NCBI GenBank assembly: GCA_024643345.1
Contig: JAHENB010000008.1
Location: 43,778 to 107,777, forward strand
DNA: 64,000 nt
Source of the DNA: Maribacter sp.
GTDB taxonomy: Bacteria > Bacteroidota > Bacteroidia > Flavobacteriales > Flavobacteriaceae
Direction of reading: 5' to 3'
Under the pieces are notes generated by a model that was given only the letters and a program-made list of their open reading frames with translations, was not told where the DNA came from and did not search any database. The position numbers and the translations under genes are program-made. Shown piece by piece: positions 1-7,630 of this stretch. Each line of letters starts with the position of its first letter. The stretch's first letter is position 1.

Positions 1-25
1 CAAGCGCATCGACTAAAACCTAAAC

Positions 26-997
26 CTACTGCTGTGCCACTTCATGTGGTGACTCCACAGTGGCCAAGTAACGTTCTGCATCCAAGGCGGCCATACATCC
101 GGTGCCTGCGGCGGTTACCGCCTGTCGATATTCTTTGTCCTGGGCATCCCCACTGGCAAATACGCCGGGTTTGTTGGTTTTGGTGCTTTTCCCTTTGGTT
201 ATGATATAGCCGGTTTCATCCATATCCAACTGCCCTTTGAAGATGTCGGTATTCGGTTTGTGGCCGATGGCGATGAACAGTCCGGTAATGGTTATTTCCT
301 CTTTTTTTCCGGTCTGGTTGTTCACCATGCGAAGTCCTTCCACTACTTGATCCCCCAGAACCTCGTCTATTTCGGTATTGTACTTTATCTCAATATTTTT
401 CAAGCTGCTTAACCGATGTTGCATGGCCTTTGAAGCCCGCATAAAATCTTTACGTACCAACATCGTCACTTTGTTGCAAATATTCGCCAAATAAGAGGCC
501 TCCTCGGCAGCCGTGTCACCAGCTCCCACGATGGCTACGTCCTGGCCTTTGTAGAAGAAGCCGTCACATACGGCACAGGCAGATACGCCCCCGCCCCTAA
601 GCCGTTGCTCACTTGGGATATTAAGATATTTGGCTGTGGCGCCCGTTGCTATAATAATGGTCTCCGCTTCGATCTGCTTTTCATAATCCACGGTAACCTT
701 ATGAATACCACCAACCTCATCGTTCAATTCCACAGCAGTCACCATCCCGATACGAACCTCAGTACCGAAACGTTCAGCTTGTTGTTGCAATTGCACCATC
801 ATGGTAGGCCCATCCACCCCGTCCGGATACCCTGGAAAGTTATCCACTTCAGTGGTCGTGGTCAATTGCCCACCCGGTTCCATCCCGGTATATACGACAG
901 GTTTTAAGTCGGCCCTTGCCGCATAGATGGCAGCGGTATAACCCGCCGGACCAGATCCGATAATCAATGTTTTAATTCTTTCAATTTGCTCAGACAT
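26..997 (-). CDS. trxB: Thioredoxin-disulfide reductase
   Basis: Cytoplasmic FAD enzyme that passes electrons from NADPH to thioredoxin. The N-terminal FAD-binding motif GSGPAGY is at about residues 14-20, the redox-active CAVC pair is C141/C144, and a second Rossmann motif (GAGDTAAEEA) binds NADPH. The length of 323 aa is normal for low-molecular-weight TrxB. I chose the start at 997 (MSEQIER) because homologues begin there. An in-frame ATG at 1012 would add five residues (MNRLI) and cannot be excluded. The gene stands alone and is divergent from the LytTR regulator. Family assignment is secure. Confidence 0.95.
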   Translation of the reverse strand: MSEQIERIKTLIIGSGPAGYTAAIYAARADLKPVVYTGMEPGGQLTTTTEVDNFPGYPDGVDGPTMMVQLQQQAERFGTEVRIGMVTAVELNDEVGGIHKVTVDYEKQIEAETIIIATGATAKYLNIPSEQRLRGGGVSACAVCDGFFYKGQDVAIVGAGDTAAEEASYLANICNKVTMLVRKDFMRASKAMQHRLSSLKNIEIKYNTEIDEVLGDQVVEGLRMVNNQTGKKEEITITGLFIAIGHKPNTDIFKGQLDMDETGYIITKGKSTKTNKPGVFASGDAQDKEYRQAVTAAGTGCMAALDAERYLATVESPHEVAQQ

Positions 998-1026
998 AAT
1001 CAATCGATTCAATTATACACTTTTGA

Positions 1027-1034
1027 CAAAAGTA
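1027..1034 (-). promoter_or_regulatory. Candidate -7 box of trxB
   Basis: On the minus strand this reads TACTTTTG, an exact fit to the Bacteroidota -7 consensus TAnnTTTG, about 30 nt upstream of the trxB start. I see no clear TTG -33 partner at the usual spacing, so this rests on one element. The rest of the 998-1339 spacer holds no gene that I can recognise. Confidence 0.35.
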
Positions 1035-1310
1035 AGTTTTTTGAAAAAAAACTTTGCGGTTAGTTATTAAAAGTTATTAGGCTTTTAGGCAAAAAATATG
1101 CCTTTAGACCTTCCAATAACTTCTTCCCTGTTTAGCCGTAATTCCCTGCCGAAACTTACGATGTACCGCTTAGCGAAATATATTCTTATCTTTGTTGATT
1201 CCCCTACTTGAAATGAACATCATTGGAAATTGAATTTTAAGACTTTCTCCCATCGGGCCAAAGAAATGCTAAAGCTGACCTGTGTCAGTTATATAGAGCG
1301 GTGGAGTCTG

Positions 1311-1318
1311 TAAATTTG
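1311..1318 (+). promoter_or_regulatory. Candidate -7 box of the LytTR regulator gene
   Basis: The sequence TAAATTTG matches TAnnTTTG and ends 21 nt before the ATG at 1340. If real, transcription starts a few bases before the gene. This argues against the longer reading frame that begins upstream of the box. No convincing -33 element is visible. Confidence 0.35.
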
Positions 1319-1339
1319 CAATGCAGAAAAAGAAACGCC

Positions 1340-2041
1340 ATGGTAAATAAAATATTGAGAACCGTAGTGGTCGACGACTCCGAACTACAATTAAAAGTTT
1401 TATCTAAATTGATAGAAAAACATCCTAGCCTGATACTTGATGGGGTGTATGGAAGTGGGATGGCGGCCCAAAAAGGATTGAAGGACCGCGAGGTAGATTT
1501 GATTTTTCTAGATGTGGAAATGCCGATCATCAACGGTTTCGATTTTTTGGACAGTTTTGAAAATCGCCCACAAATCATTTTGATTTCCGGCAAGTCTGAA
1601 TACGCCCTAAAGGCATTTGATTACGATGTCACCGATTATTTACAGAAACCCATAGGACAACCGCGTTTTAATGTCGCCGTTCAAAGGGCGGTAAACAACC
1701 ATGTACAACTTTCCGATGAGGCCCAAGAGCAGGAATATATTTTCGTAAATAGCAACCTTCAAAAGAAAAAAGTATATCTCGACGACATTAAATGGATCGA
1801 GGCGCTGGGCGATTACATCAAGCTCATTACCGAAAACGGTATGTTAATGGTGCTTTCCACCATGAAATCATTTTTGAAGAAACTGCCCGAAGAACAGTTT
1901 ATCCGTATCCATAAATCCTATGCCGTCAACGTGGGCCGCATCGACAAGTTCAACAGCACCGGTGTGGAAATCGGCGGGGTACAGATTCCCATGAGCCGCC
2001 TACATAAAGACCAATTGGAAAAAGCCCTTTTGCACGATTAG
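1340..2041 (+). CDS. LytTR-family response regulator
   Basis: A DNA-binding response regulator of 233 aa. The receiver domain (about residues 5-120) has the acidic pair D12/D13, the phospho-acceptor D58 in the stretch LIFLDVEMP, and the conserved lysine in LQKP. A LytTR DNA-binding domain fills about residues 135-230 (for example FIRIHKSYAVNV). I start the gene at 1340 because the 13 codons upstream carry no receiver-domain sequence and overlap a promoter-like box. No histidine kinase lies next to it, so its partner is elsewhere. The target is unknown. It faces galK with a 35-bp convergent spacer. Confidence 0.9.
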   Translation: MVNKILRTVVVDDSELQLKVLSKLIEKHPSLILDGVYGSGMAAQKGLKDREVDLIFLDVEMPIINGFDFLDSFENRPQIILISGKSEYALKAFDYDVTDYLQKPIGQPRFNVAVQRAVNNHVQLSDEAQEQEYIFVNSNLQKKKVYLDDIKWIEALGDYIKLITENGMLMVLSTMKSFLKKLPEEQFIRIHKSYAVNVGRIDKFNSTGVEIGGVQIPMSRLHKDQLEKALLHD

Positions 2042-2076
2042 CCGTTCGATTTACCTAAATCCCGGTATTCTTGTTT

Positions 2077-3219
2077 CTAATTCTGCACCATGCTACACGA
2101 GGTTCCTTGACTTGGCAGCACTTCATAGGCTTCCAAATCGATTGTATAGGCCTCTTGATATGAAAGGGTTGCCATAGCGATAAACTCATCCACAAAAGAT
2201 CCATGTACCAAATTCAAGGTGCAGCCCCCAAATCCGCCACCGGTTTGCCGGGCACCCAAAATCTCGGGTAAATCTTTTGTGAAATCGACCAAAAAATCGG
2301 ATTCAACACAACTTACCTCATAGTCTTTCCGAATGCCTTCATGGGCCTCGTACAATAATTGACCTACTTTTTGGAGATTGTTTTGCTTTAAGGCCTCTGC
2401 CATTTGAAGCACCCTTTCGTTTTCCTTTAAGACGAAGTCACAACGCCTATAGGTGATGTCTCCCATGATTGCCTTACAGCTATCCAACATGGAACCTGTG
2501 ACCTCCCGCAATGATTTTAAGGTAGGGTATCGCCGTCTCAAAACGGCCAAGCCCTCCTCACATTGGCGTTTGCGAACGTTATATTCGCTGCTCGCCAAAT
2601 TATGGACCACCTTGGTGTTGAGCAATATAATTTTGTAGGGATTCAAATTGATCGGAATCATTTCATAGTCCAGCGATCTACAGTCGAGCAGGATGGCATG
2701 CCCTGCCTTGCCCATCACCGAAGCGAATTGATCCATAATACCGCATTGTGTGCCCACATAGGTATGTTCGGCCGCTTGGGAAAGCTTGACCATTTCCAGT
2801 TTGTCGAGCCCTAAGTTGAAAAGTTGGTTCAGCCCATATGCCATTCCGCACTCCAGGGCTGCAGAGGAACTGAGACCTGATCCGATTGGTAAATCACTTT
2901 CCAATACACAGTCAAATCCGCCCAAGCGATCACCCCGTTTTACGATTTCATGAACCACCCCCAAAATATAATTCTCCCATGTCACTTGGCTGGGCGCTAA
3001 AAGTGATAGATCGAATTCGAAACCGGTATTGAAATTTTTGCTAAAGACTCGGCAGTTCTTTTGGGAACCGTTTCGCTGAAATTGCAAGCTTATTTTTTTT
3101 TCGATAGCGGCCGGAAGCACATAGCCCATGTTATAATCGGTATGTTCCCCTATCAAATTGATCCTTCCGGGAGATGCCACCACCAATTCAGGAGTAAAAT
3201 ATGTTGGAAACCCTTTCAT
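2077..3219 (-). CDS. galK: Galactokinase
   Basis: Phosphorylates D-galactose at C1 with ATP, the first committed step of the Leloir pathway, in the cytoplasm. The 380-aa protein has the galactokinase signature PGRINLIGEHTDYN near residue 20 and the GHMP-kinase ATP loop LPIGSGLSSSAALE, with the conserved GGFGGC stretch near the C-terminus. The frame is open for 46 more codons upstream, but these overlap the FGE-like gene and do not resemble GalK. The start at 3219 leaves only 2 nt after the upstream stop. It is the last gene of an operon with a sulfatase, which suggests that galactose freed from a sulfated glycan feeds into it. No galactose mutarotase or uridylyltransferase is in the window. 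Confidence 0.93.
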   Translation of the reverse strand: MKGFPTYFTPELVVASPGRINLIGEHTDYNMGYVLPAAIEKKISLQFQRNGSQKNCRVFSKNFNTGFEFDLSLLAPSQVTWENYILGVVHEIVKRGDRLGGFDCVLESDLPIGSGLSSSAALECGMAYGLNQLFNLGLDKLEMVKLSQAAEHTYVGTQCGIMDQFASVMGKAGHAILLDCRSLDYEMIPINLNPYKIILLNTKVVHNLASSEYNVRKRQCEEGLAVLRRRYPTLKSLREVTGSMLDSCKAIMGDITYRRCDFVLKENERVLQMAEALKQNNLQKVGQLLYEAHEGIRKDYEVSCVESDFLVDFTKDLPEILGARQTGGGFGGCTLNLVHGSFVDEFIAMATLSYQEAYTIDLEAYEVLPSQGTSCSMVQN

Positions 3220-3221
3220 AC

Positions 3222-4373
3222 TTATGGTCGGGGTTTTTGCGAACGAGCCATATCCACAGTAGCAACGGTTCGAAATCCGAGATGCTCCTGCGAAGAATCC
3301 AAACTGGTAGCCATTCTTGCGGAGATACGGTAACTGGCACAATAGGAGGCACTGCACAAATAAGAACCCCCTTTGACCACCTTTTCCCTTGCATAGGGAT
3401 CTCTTTCATTAAATGGAGCCTCTGGACCCATCGGATTGTAAACAGGTACCTGACGCATGGCCATGGTATCATAATAATTGGTATTGTACCAATCACTGGT
3501 CCACTCCCAAACATTGCCCGCCATATCGTAAAGGCCCAGGCGATTTGGTGGAAAAGTCTTTACGGGGGCTCTGTTTTCAAAACCATCTTCCCTGGAATTG
3601 CTTACAGGAAATTGGCCGTTCCAGGTATTGGCCATTTCGGGAAGGACATTGGGGTCGTTGCCCCAAGTAAATACCGATGCCAAATCTGCCCCTCTTGCCG
3701 CAAGTTCCCACTCTGCCTCGGTTGGAAGCCTTCTGCCCGCCCAATTGCAGTAGGCCAGGGCATCATCGTAAGCGATATGCACCACCGGCTCGTTATCCTT
3801 GCCTTCGATGTCGCTTCCGGGACCGTTCGGATGCTTCCAGTTCGCCCCAATGGTCCATCGCCACCATTGTGAAAAATCGTAAAGGTTGGTGACTGGCTCT
3901 TTGGTTTTTTTAAAGGTCAAAGAACCCGGTTGCATGATGCTGTCATGGGGTTTTGGGGTCCCTTCAGGAAGTTGTTTTTTTAATTCCTCCCAATCTATTT
4001 CCTGCTCGGCCACGGTTTTATATCCGGTTGCGGCGACAAATATTTTAAATTGGGCATTGGTTACTTCGGTCTCATCCATAAAAAAACCGTCCACAATAAC
4101 ACCGTGTGCAGGTTTTTCATGCGACATTGCCATTTGATCTTGGGGTACCGCTCCTTGTTCGAATGCCCCGCCCGGTATCCAGACCATCCCTTTGGGGGTT
4201 GTTACATCCTCGGGCCGCTCGAACAATAACGTTATATTTTTAGTGAGCTTGGGCTCGTTGGCAATATTGGTCGAAGCGTTCTTCTCTATTGATTGGCCTG
4301 GTTTTTCCTGTTTGCAGCCCAAAAGGAAAACACTGCTTAAAAACAGAAAAAACATATAAGGTTGAAGGCGCAT
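3222..4373 (-). CDS. Formylglycine-generating enzyme (FGE/SUMF1-like), lipoprotein
   Basis: Predicted to convert the active-site cysteine of sulfatases to formylglycine using oxygen. The 383-aa protein starts with a lipoprotein signal (hydrophobic run ending LLGC, lipid-anchored Cys near residue 20), then a full FGE-sulfatase fold from about residue 55 (MVWIPGGAFEQG) to the C-terminus. Two cysteines, C340 and C345 in SYLCSASYC, occupy the positions of the catalytic pair of human SUMF1 (also spaced C-x4-C). Many bacterial relatives with this fold lack these cysteines, so this one is probably catalytically competent. It lies 30 nt downstream of a sulfatase whose C83 is the obvious client, and 2 nt upstream of galK. 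The odd point is its extracytoplasmic location as a lipoprotein. Confidence 0.85.
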   Translation of the reverse strand: MRLQPYMFFLFLSSVFLLGCKQEKPGQSIEKNASTNIANEPKLTKNITLLFERPEDVTTPKGMVWIPGGAFEQGAVPQDQMAMSHEKPAHGVIVDGFFMDETEVTNAQFKIFVAATGYKTVAEQEIDWEELKKQLPEGTPKPHDSIMQPGSLTFKKTKEPVTNLYDFSQWWRWTIGANWKHPNGPGSDIEGKDNEPVVHIAYDDALAYCNWAGRRLPTEAEWELAARGADLASVFTWGNDPNVLPEMANTWNGQFPVSNSREDGFENRAPVKTFPPNRLGLYDMAGNVWEWTSDWYNTNYYDTMAMRQVPVYNPMGPEAPFNERDPYAREKVVKGGSYLCSASYCASYRISARMATSLDSSQEHLGFRTVATVDMARSQKPRP

Positions 4374-4403
4374 GATGTAAACAATTCGATTCGAAGGTCA
4401 AAG

Positions 4404-5987
4404 TTAATCCAATTTTTCGGCTAGGAGGCCATCGTCGATGAGCGGTATCTGGAAGTCTTGCATTTCTGGACGGTCGCGTTCCCTCTCGAATATTTTAGCA
4501 GCGTTTTTCAATATTTCGGGATGCATTAGCGCAACATTGCGGGTTTCTGTGGAATCTTCTTTCAGGTTATATAGTTCGAGCGTCGGATCCTCCTTATTCA
4601 TGAGGTTCCGTCGAATGAGTTTCCAATCGCCCATGCGCAAGGCTACCTGACCACCATAACTAGGAAATTCCCAATACAGGAAGTCATGTATTTTTTGATC
4701 TCCTTTCTTCAAGAGGGTGGGCAACATACTGATGCCATCGTTATCTGATGGTACAGGGTAGCCGGTCACCTCGGCTAAGGTGGCCAGGATGTCGTATTGT
4801 GCAGAGATCAGATCGGATCGGCTGCCAGCCCCTATCTTTCCAGGCCAGGAAGCGATCATTGGCACCCGGATGCCCCCTTCATATAAAAAGCCTTTGGCCC
4901 TGCCGTATCTGCCATCGAAGGGGTGTGCACTATCGAACCATTCTGGATCGGCGCCCCCTGCATAGCTCGGGCCATTGTCGGACGTAAATATGATCAAAGT
5001 ATTTTCATAGATCTTCTCGGCCTTTAATTGTTGTACCAACTTGCCAATGTTCTCATCCAAATAGGAAATCATTGCCGCATATGCCGCATGCGGATTTTTA
5101 TGTGGAAAATAACCCCCGGGGTTCCCTGCCAGATAAGGCTCCTCGTCTCCGAATTTTTCGATATAATAATCTACCCATCGCTGTGGTGCCTGCAGTGCGA
5201 CATGCGGAATGGGACTGGCCCAATACAAAAAGAAAGGTTCTTTTTTATGCTGGTCCACAAAATCGGTCAAAGCCTTGAACATTAGATCTGGGGCATAATC
5301 CTTAAGTGTGAAATCGGCATAATTGGCAGGGTCCTTTGGATCGGCGCCCATTGGAAAAGCCGTATTCGGGGCAATGGTATCATTTCTTAGATGTACCCTG
5401 CTCCTATTATGGTAGAGATGCAAAGGATAATAGGTATGGGCCTGCCGCTGGCAGTTGAAACCGTAAAAAAAATCAAAACCCATTTCGTTGGGAATGGAAG
5501 CCGTGTGGGGAGCGCCCAGGCCCCATTTGCCTACCATGCCAGTGGCATAGCCTACTTTCTTAAGCCGGTGCGCCATGGTAACCGTACTGTCGGGCATGGG
5601 CCCCTGCCCCTCCAAAGTTGAATCTTTGGCCATCGCGCGATAATTCCAAACATCGCCCCGTTCGCCCCATTCAAAATTGCTTCGGATGAAGGCGTGGCCC
5701 GCGTGCCTTCCCGTCAACAGCATATGTCGTGCCGGGGCACATACCGGGGCACTGCTGTAGTGTTGGGTAAAGAGCATGCCTGATCTGGCCAGGGCATCGA
5801 TGTTTGGCGTCTCGATCTTTTGCTGGCCATAGGCCCCTATATCGGCATACCCAAGGTCATCGGCCAAAATATAGATGATATTGGGCTTTGGCGAATGCTC
5901 CTCCAAAGGCACATCGGTATTTCTGTTACAGGACAAAAATATTGTCCCCGCCAAGAGCAGGGACAAAGAAAAATTATCAATTTGCAT
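4404..5987 (-). CDS. S1-family sulfatase (arylsulfatase-like), lipoprotein
   Basis: Hydrolyses a sulfate ester, probably on a sugar, outside the cytoplasm. The 527-aa protein has a lipoprotein signal (FLSC, Cys20), the metal-binding ADD at residues 42-44, and the formylglycine motif CAPAR starting at C83, followed by the conserved LLTGR. Further conserved stretches are GMVGKWGLG and TSDNGP. C83 is the cysteine type, so it needs FGE or anSME maturation. The FGE-like gene lies 30 nt downstream in the same operon. The first gene, a Gfo/Idh/MocA oxidoreductase, ends 17 nt upstream. Co-transcription with galK suggests a galactose sulfate as substrate, but the SulfAtlas subfamily cannot be fixed by eye. 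Confidence 0.92.
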   Translation of the reverse strand: MQIDNFSLSLLLAGTIFLSCNRNTDVPLEEHSPKPNIIYILADDLGYADIGAYGQQKIETPNIDALARSGMLFTQHYSSAPVCAPARHMLLTGRHAGHAFIRSNFEWGERGDVWNYRAMAKDSTLEGQGPMPDSTVTMAHRLKKVGYATGMVGKWGLGAPHTASIPNEMGFDFFYGFNCQRQAHTYYPLHLYHNRSRVHLRNDTIAPNTAFPMGADPKDPANYADFTLKDYAPDLMFKALTDFVDQHKKEPFFLYWASPIPHVALQAPQRWVDYYIEKFGDEEPYLAGNPGGYFPHKNPHAAYAAMISYLDENIGKLVQQLKAEKIYENTLIIFTSDNGPSYAGGADPEWFDSAHPFDGRYGRAKGFLYEGGIRVPMIASWPGKIGAGSRSDLISAQYDILATLAEVTGYPVPSDNDGISMLPTLLKKGDQKIHDFLYWEFPSYGGQVALRMGDWKLIRRNLMNKEDPTLELYNLKEDSTETRNVALMHPEILKNAAKIFERERDRPEMQDFQIPLIDDGLLAEKLD

Positions 5988-6004
5988 TCGTGTAAGTTTC
6001 GAAG

Positions 6005-7354
6005 TTACATCACAATGGTCTTTCCTGGTATAGGGATGTTATATGTTCCATCTGCATTCGGTTGTACCGGTGCCGGGGAGTCCCATGTGAGCTGATCTGG
6101 CGCCAAATCGAGATTCGATTGCATGGCCTCGTCCCATTTGATCACCTGTCCGGAATAGGTGGCCATTCTTCCAATAATTGCGCTCATGGTGCTTTTTGCC
6201 CCGTTTTCGGCATCGGAAATGACCCCTCCGTTCCGAATGGATTCAAATAATTTAATATGTTCTACCTGATAGGGATTCGGGTCGTCCTTGCCCCTGTGTT
6301 CGAACAGTGTATTGCCGCTCCAGTCTTTTAAAGTGGCATTATCGCCTTCAGTTGAAACCGTGCCCTTGGTGCCCTGAAAGAATTCCGAGACCCTGCTCAT
6401 GGTATCGGGCTGGTGCCTGCATTGGCTGGCAATGACCGCCCCACTTGGATAGGTATACTCAACAAAGTGATGGTCGAAGATCTCACCATGGTCTTTGCCC
6501 ATGCGAACCTGTCTGCCACCCATACCTTGGGCAGAGATGGGATATTCGCCCACAAACCAGTTGGCCACATCGATATTATGGATGTGCTGCTCCAAAATAT
6601 GATCCCCACACAACCAGTTGAAATAATACCAGTTTCTCATCTGGTATTCAAGCTCACTCTGCCCGGGTTTTCGCTCCCGTACCCATACTCCGGCCCCATC
6701 CCAATAGACTTGTCCGGAAACGATTTTTCCTATAGCATCCTTTTTCAATTGATCCATCGCCGCTAGGTAGCTATCCTGATAATGGCGTTGCAGCCCTACC
6801 ACCACATTGAGTTTTTTGTCTTTGGCCATTTGTGCAGCGGCCAACACTTTTCGAACGCCGGGCACATCGGTGGCGACGGGTTTTTCCATGAACACGTGCT
6901 TGCCATTATTGATCGCATACTCGAAGTGCTGCGGACGAAAACCCGGAGGTGTTGCCAAAATGACCACGTCGGCCAGGTCGATCGCCTTTTCTGCCGCATC
7001 AAAACCAACGAATTGGTTGGCTTCCTTCACGTTTACCTTCTTGCTTCCGCCCATCTCCTTGGAGATGTTCATAAGGCTACTTTTCAAATTATCCTCAAAG
7101 GCATCGGCCATGGCCACCAGTTCAACATTGTCGTCGGCCTTCAAGGCCTGTACGGCGGCGCCGGTTCCGCGGCCCCCACAACCGACCAAGGCGATTTTTA
7201 ATTTCTTATCATTGAATACGTTCACCATGGCGTTCATCTGCATATTGGGCAACAACATGGCTCCTCCCGTAAATAGGGCGGTACTTTTCACAAAATTCCT
7301 TCGGGTATTTTTGTTGTCGGTCTTTTGGGATTGATCCGGATTTAATTTATTCAT
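6005..7354 (-). CDS. Gfo/Idh/MocA-family oxidoreductase with Tat signal
   Basis: NAD(P)-binding sugar oxidoreductase of 449 aa that is probably exported folded with its cofactor. A twin-arginine signal (RRNFVKS, about residues 19-25, then a hydrophobic run) precedes the Rossmann motif VGCGGRGTG and the family motif EKPVA. The C-terminal Gfo/Idh/MocA alpha/beta domain follows, with GDHILEQHIHNIDV in the substrate region. Exported members include GH109 glycosidases, which use a bound NAD in a redox-neutral reaction, as well as dehydrogenases. The sequence alone does not say which this is. It is the first gene of the sulfatase/FGE/galK operon, so it likely acts on the same sulfated galactan fragment or a related product. 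Confidence 0.88.
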   Translation of the reverse strand: MNKLNPDQSQKTDNKNTRRNFVKSTALFTGGAMLLPNMQMNAMVNVFNDKKLKIALVGCGGRGTGAAVQALKADDNVELVAMADAFEDNLKSSLMNISKEMGGSKKVNVKEANQFVGFDAAEKAIDLADVVILATPPGFRPQHFEYAINNGKHVFMEKPVATDVPGVRKVLAAAQMAKDKKLNVVVGLQRHYQDSYLAAMDQLKKDAIGKIVSGQVYWDGAGVWVRERKPGQSELEYQMRNWYYFNWLCGDHILEQHIHNIDVANWFVGEYPISAQGMGGRQVRMGKDHGEIFDHHFVEYTYPSGAVIASQCRHQPDTMSRVSEFFQGTKGTVSTEGDNATLKDWSGNTLFEHRGKDDPNPYQVEHIKLFESIRNGGVISDAENGAKSTMSAIIGRMATYSGQVIKWDEAMQSNLDLAPDQLTWDSPAPVQPNADGTYNIPIPGKTIVM

Positions 7355-7407
7355 CGTTGTTTTATTTGGTTGACATTTTAAAAAGGTGCGACGGTTAAGA
7401 TAGAACT

Positions 7408-7599
7408 TTATTTTAAGATAAACAATGGCGCTTCAGCTACTTCTTCGGCCGATAGGGCGACACGCTTATATTCGTTGTCACTTTCGGCCGCAACAAGCCT
7501 GCCTTAGCTATCCAAGGACTTCGGTCCGTTTACATTGCCATGGGCTTTTGACAAGTATTCCTTTTCAAAGTTATGGGTGTCGAATACGGCAACTTTCAT
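7408..7599 (-). pseudogene. Remnant resembling the N-terminus of D-lactate dehydrogenase, with in-frame stop
   Basis: Read on the minus strand from an ATG at 7599, the first ~20 codons (MKVAVFDTHNFEKEYLSKA) closely resemble the start of LdhA-type D-2-hydroxyacid dehydrogenases. The frame then departs from that family, meets one TAA at 7504-7506, and continues open for 32 more codons to a second TAA at 7408-7410 (ending PLFILK). A full LdhA is about 330 aa, so most of the gene is missing. The tail is a protein end that I do not recognise. This looks like a deletion scar joining an ldhA start to another gene end. It sits directly downstream of PEP synthase, a sensible neighbour for a pyruvate/lactate enzyme. 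The LdhA identity rests on a short match. Confidence 0.5.
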
Positions 7600-7630
7600 G
7601 AGAATTCATGATCATCCATGGAAACCTTAA

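Noticed and set aside
3201..3872. Long plus-strand frame (223 codons) antisense to the FGE-like gene
   Set aside because: It lies wholly opposite conserved coding sequence of galK and the FGE-like gene, has no family resemblance, and is a shadow frame.
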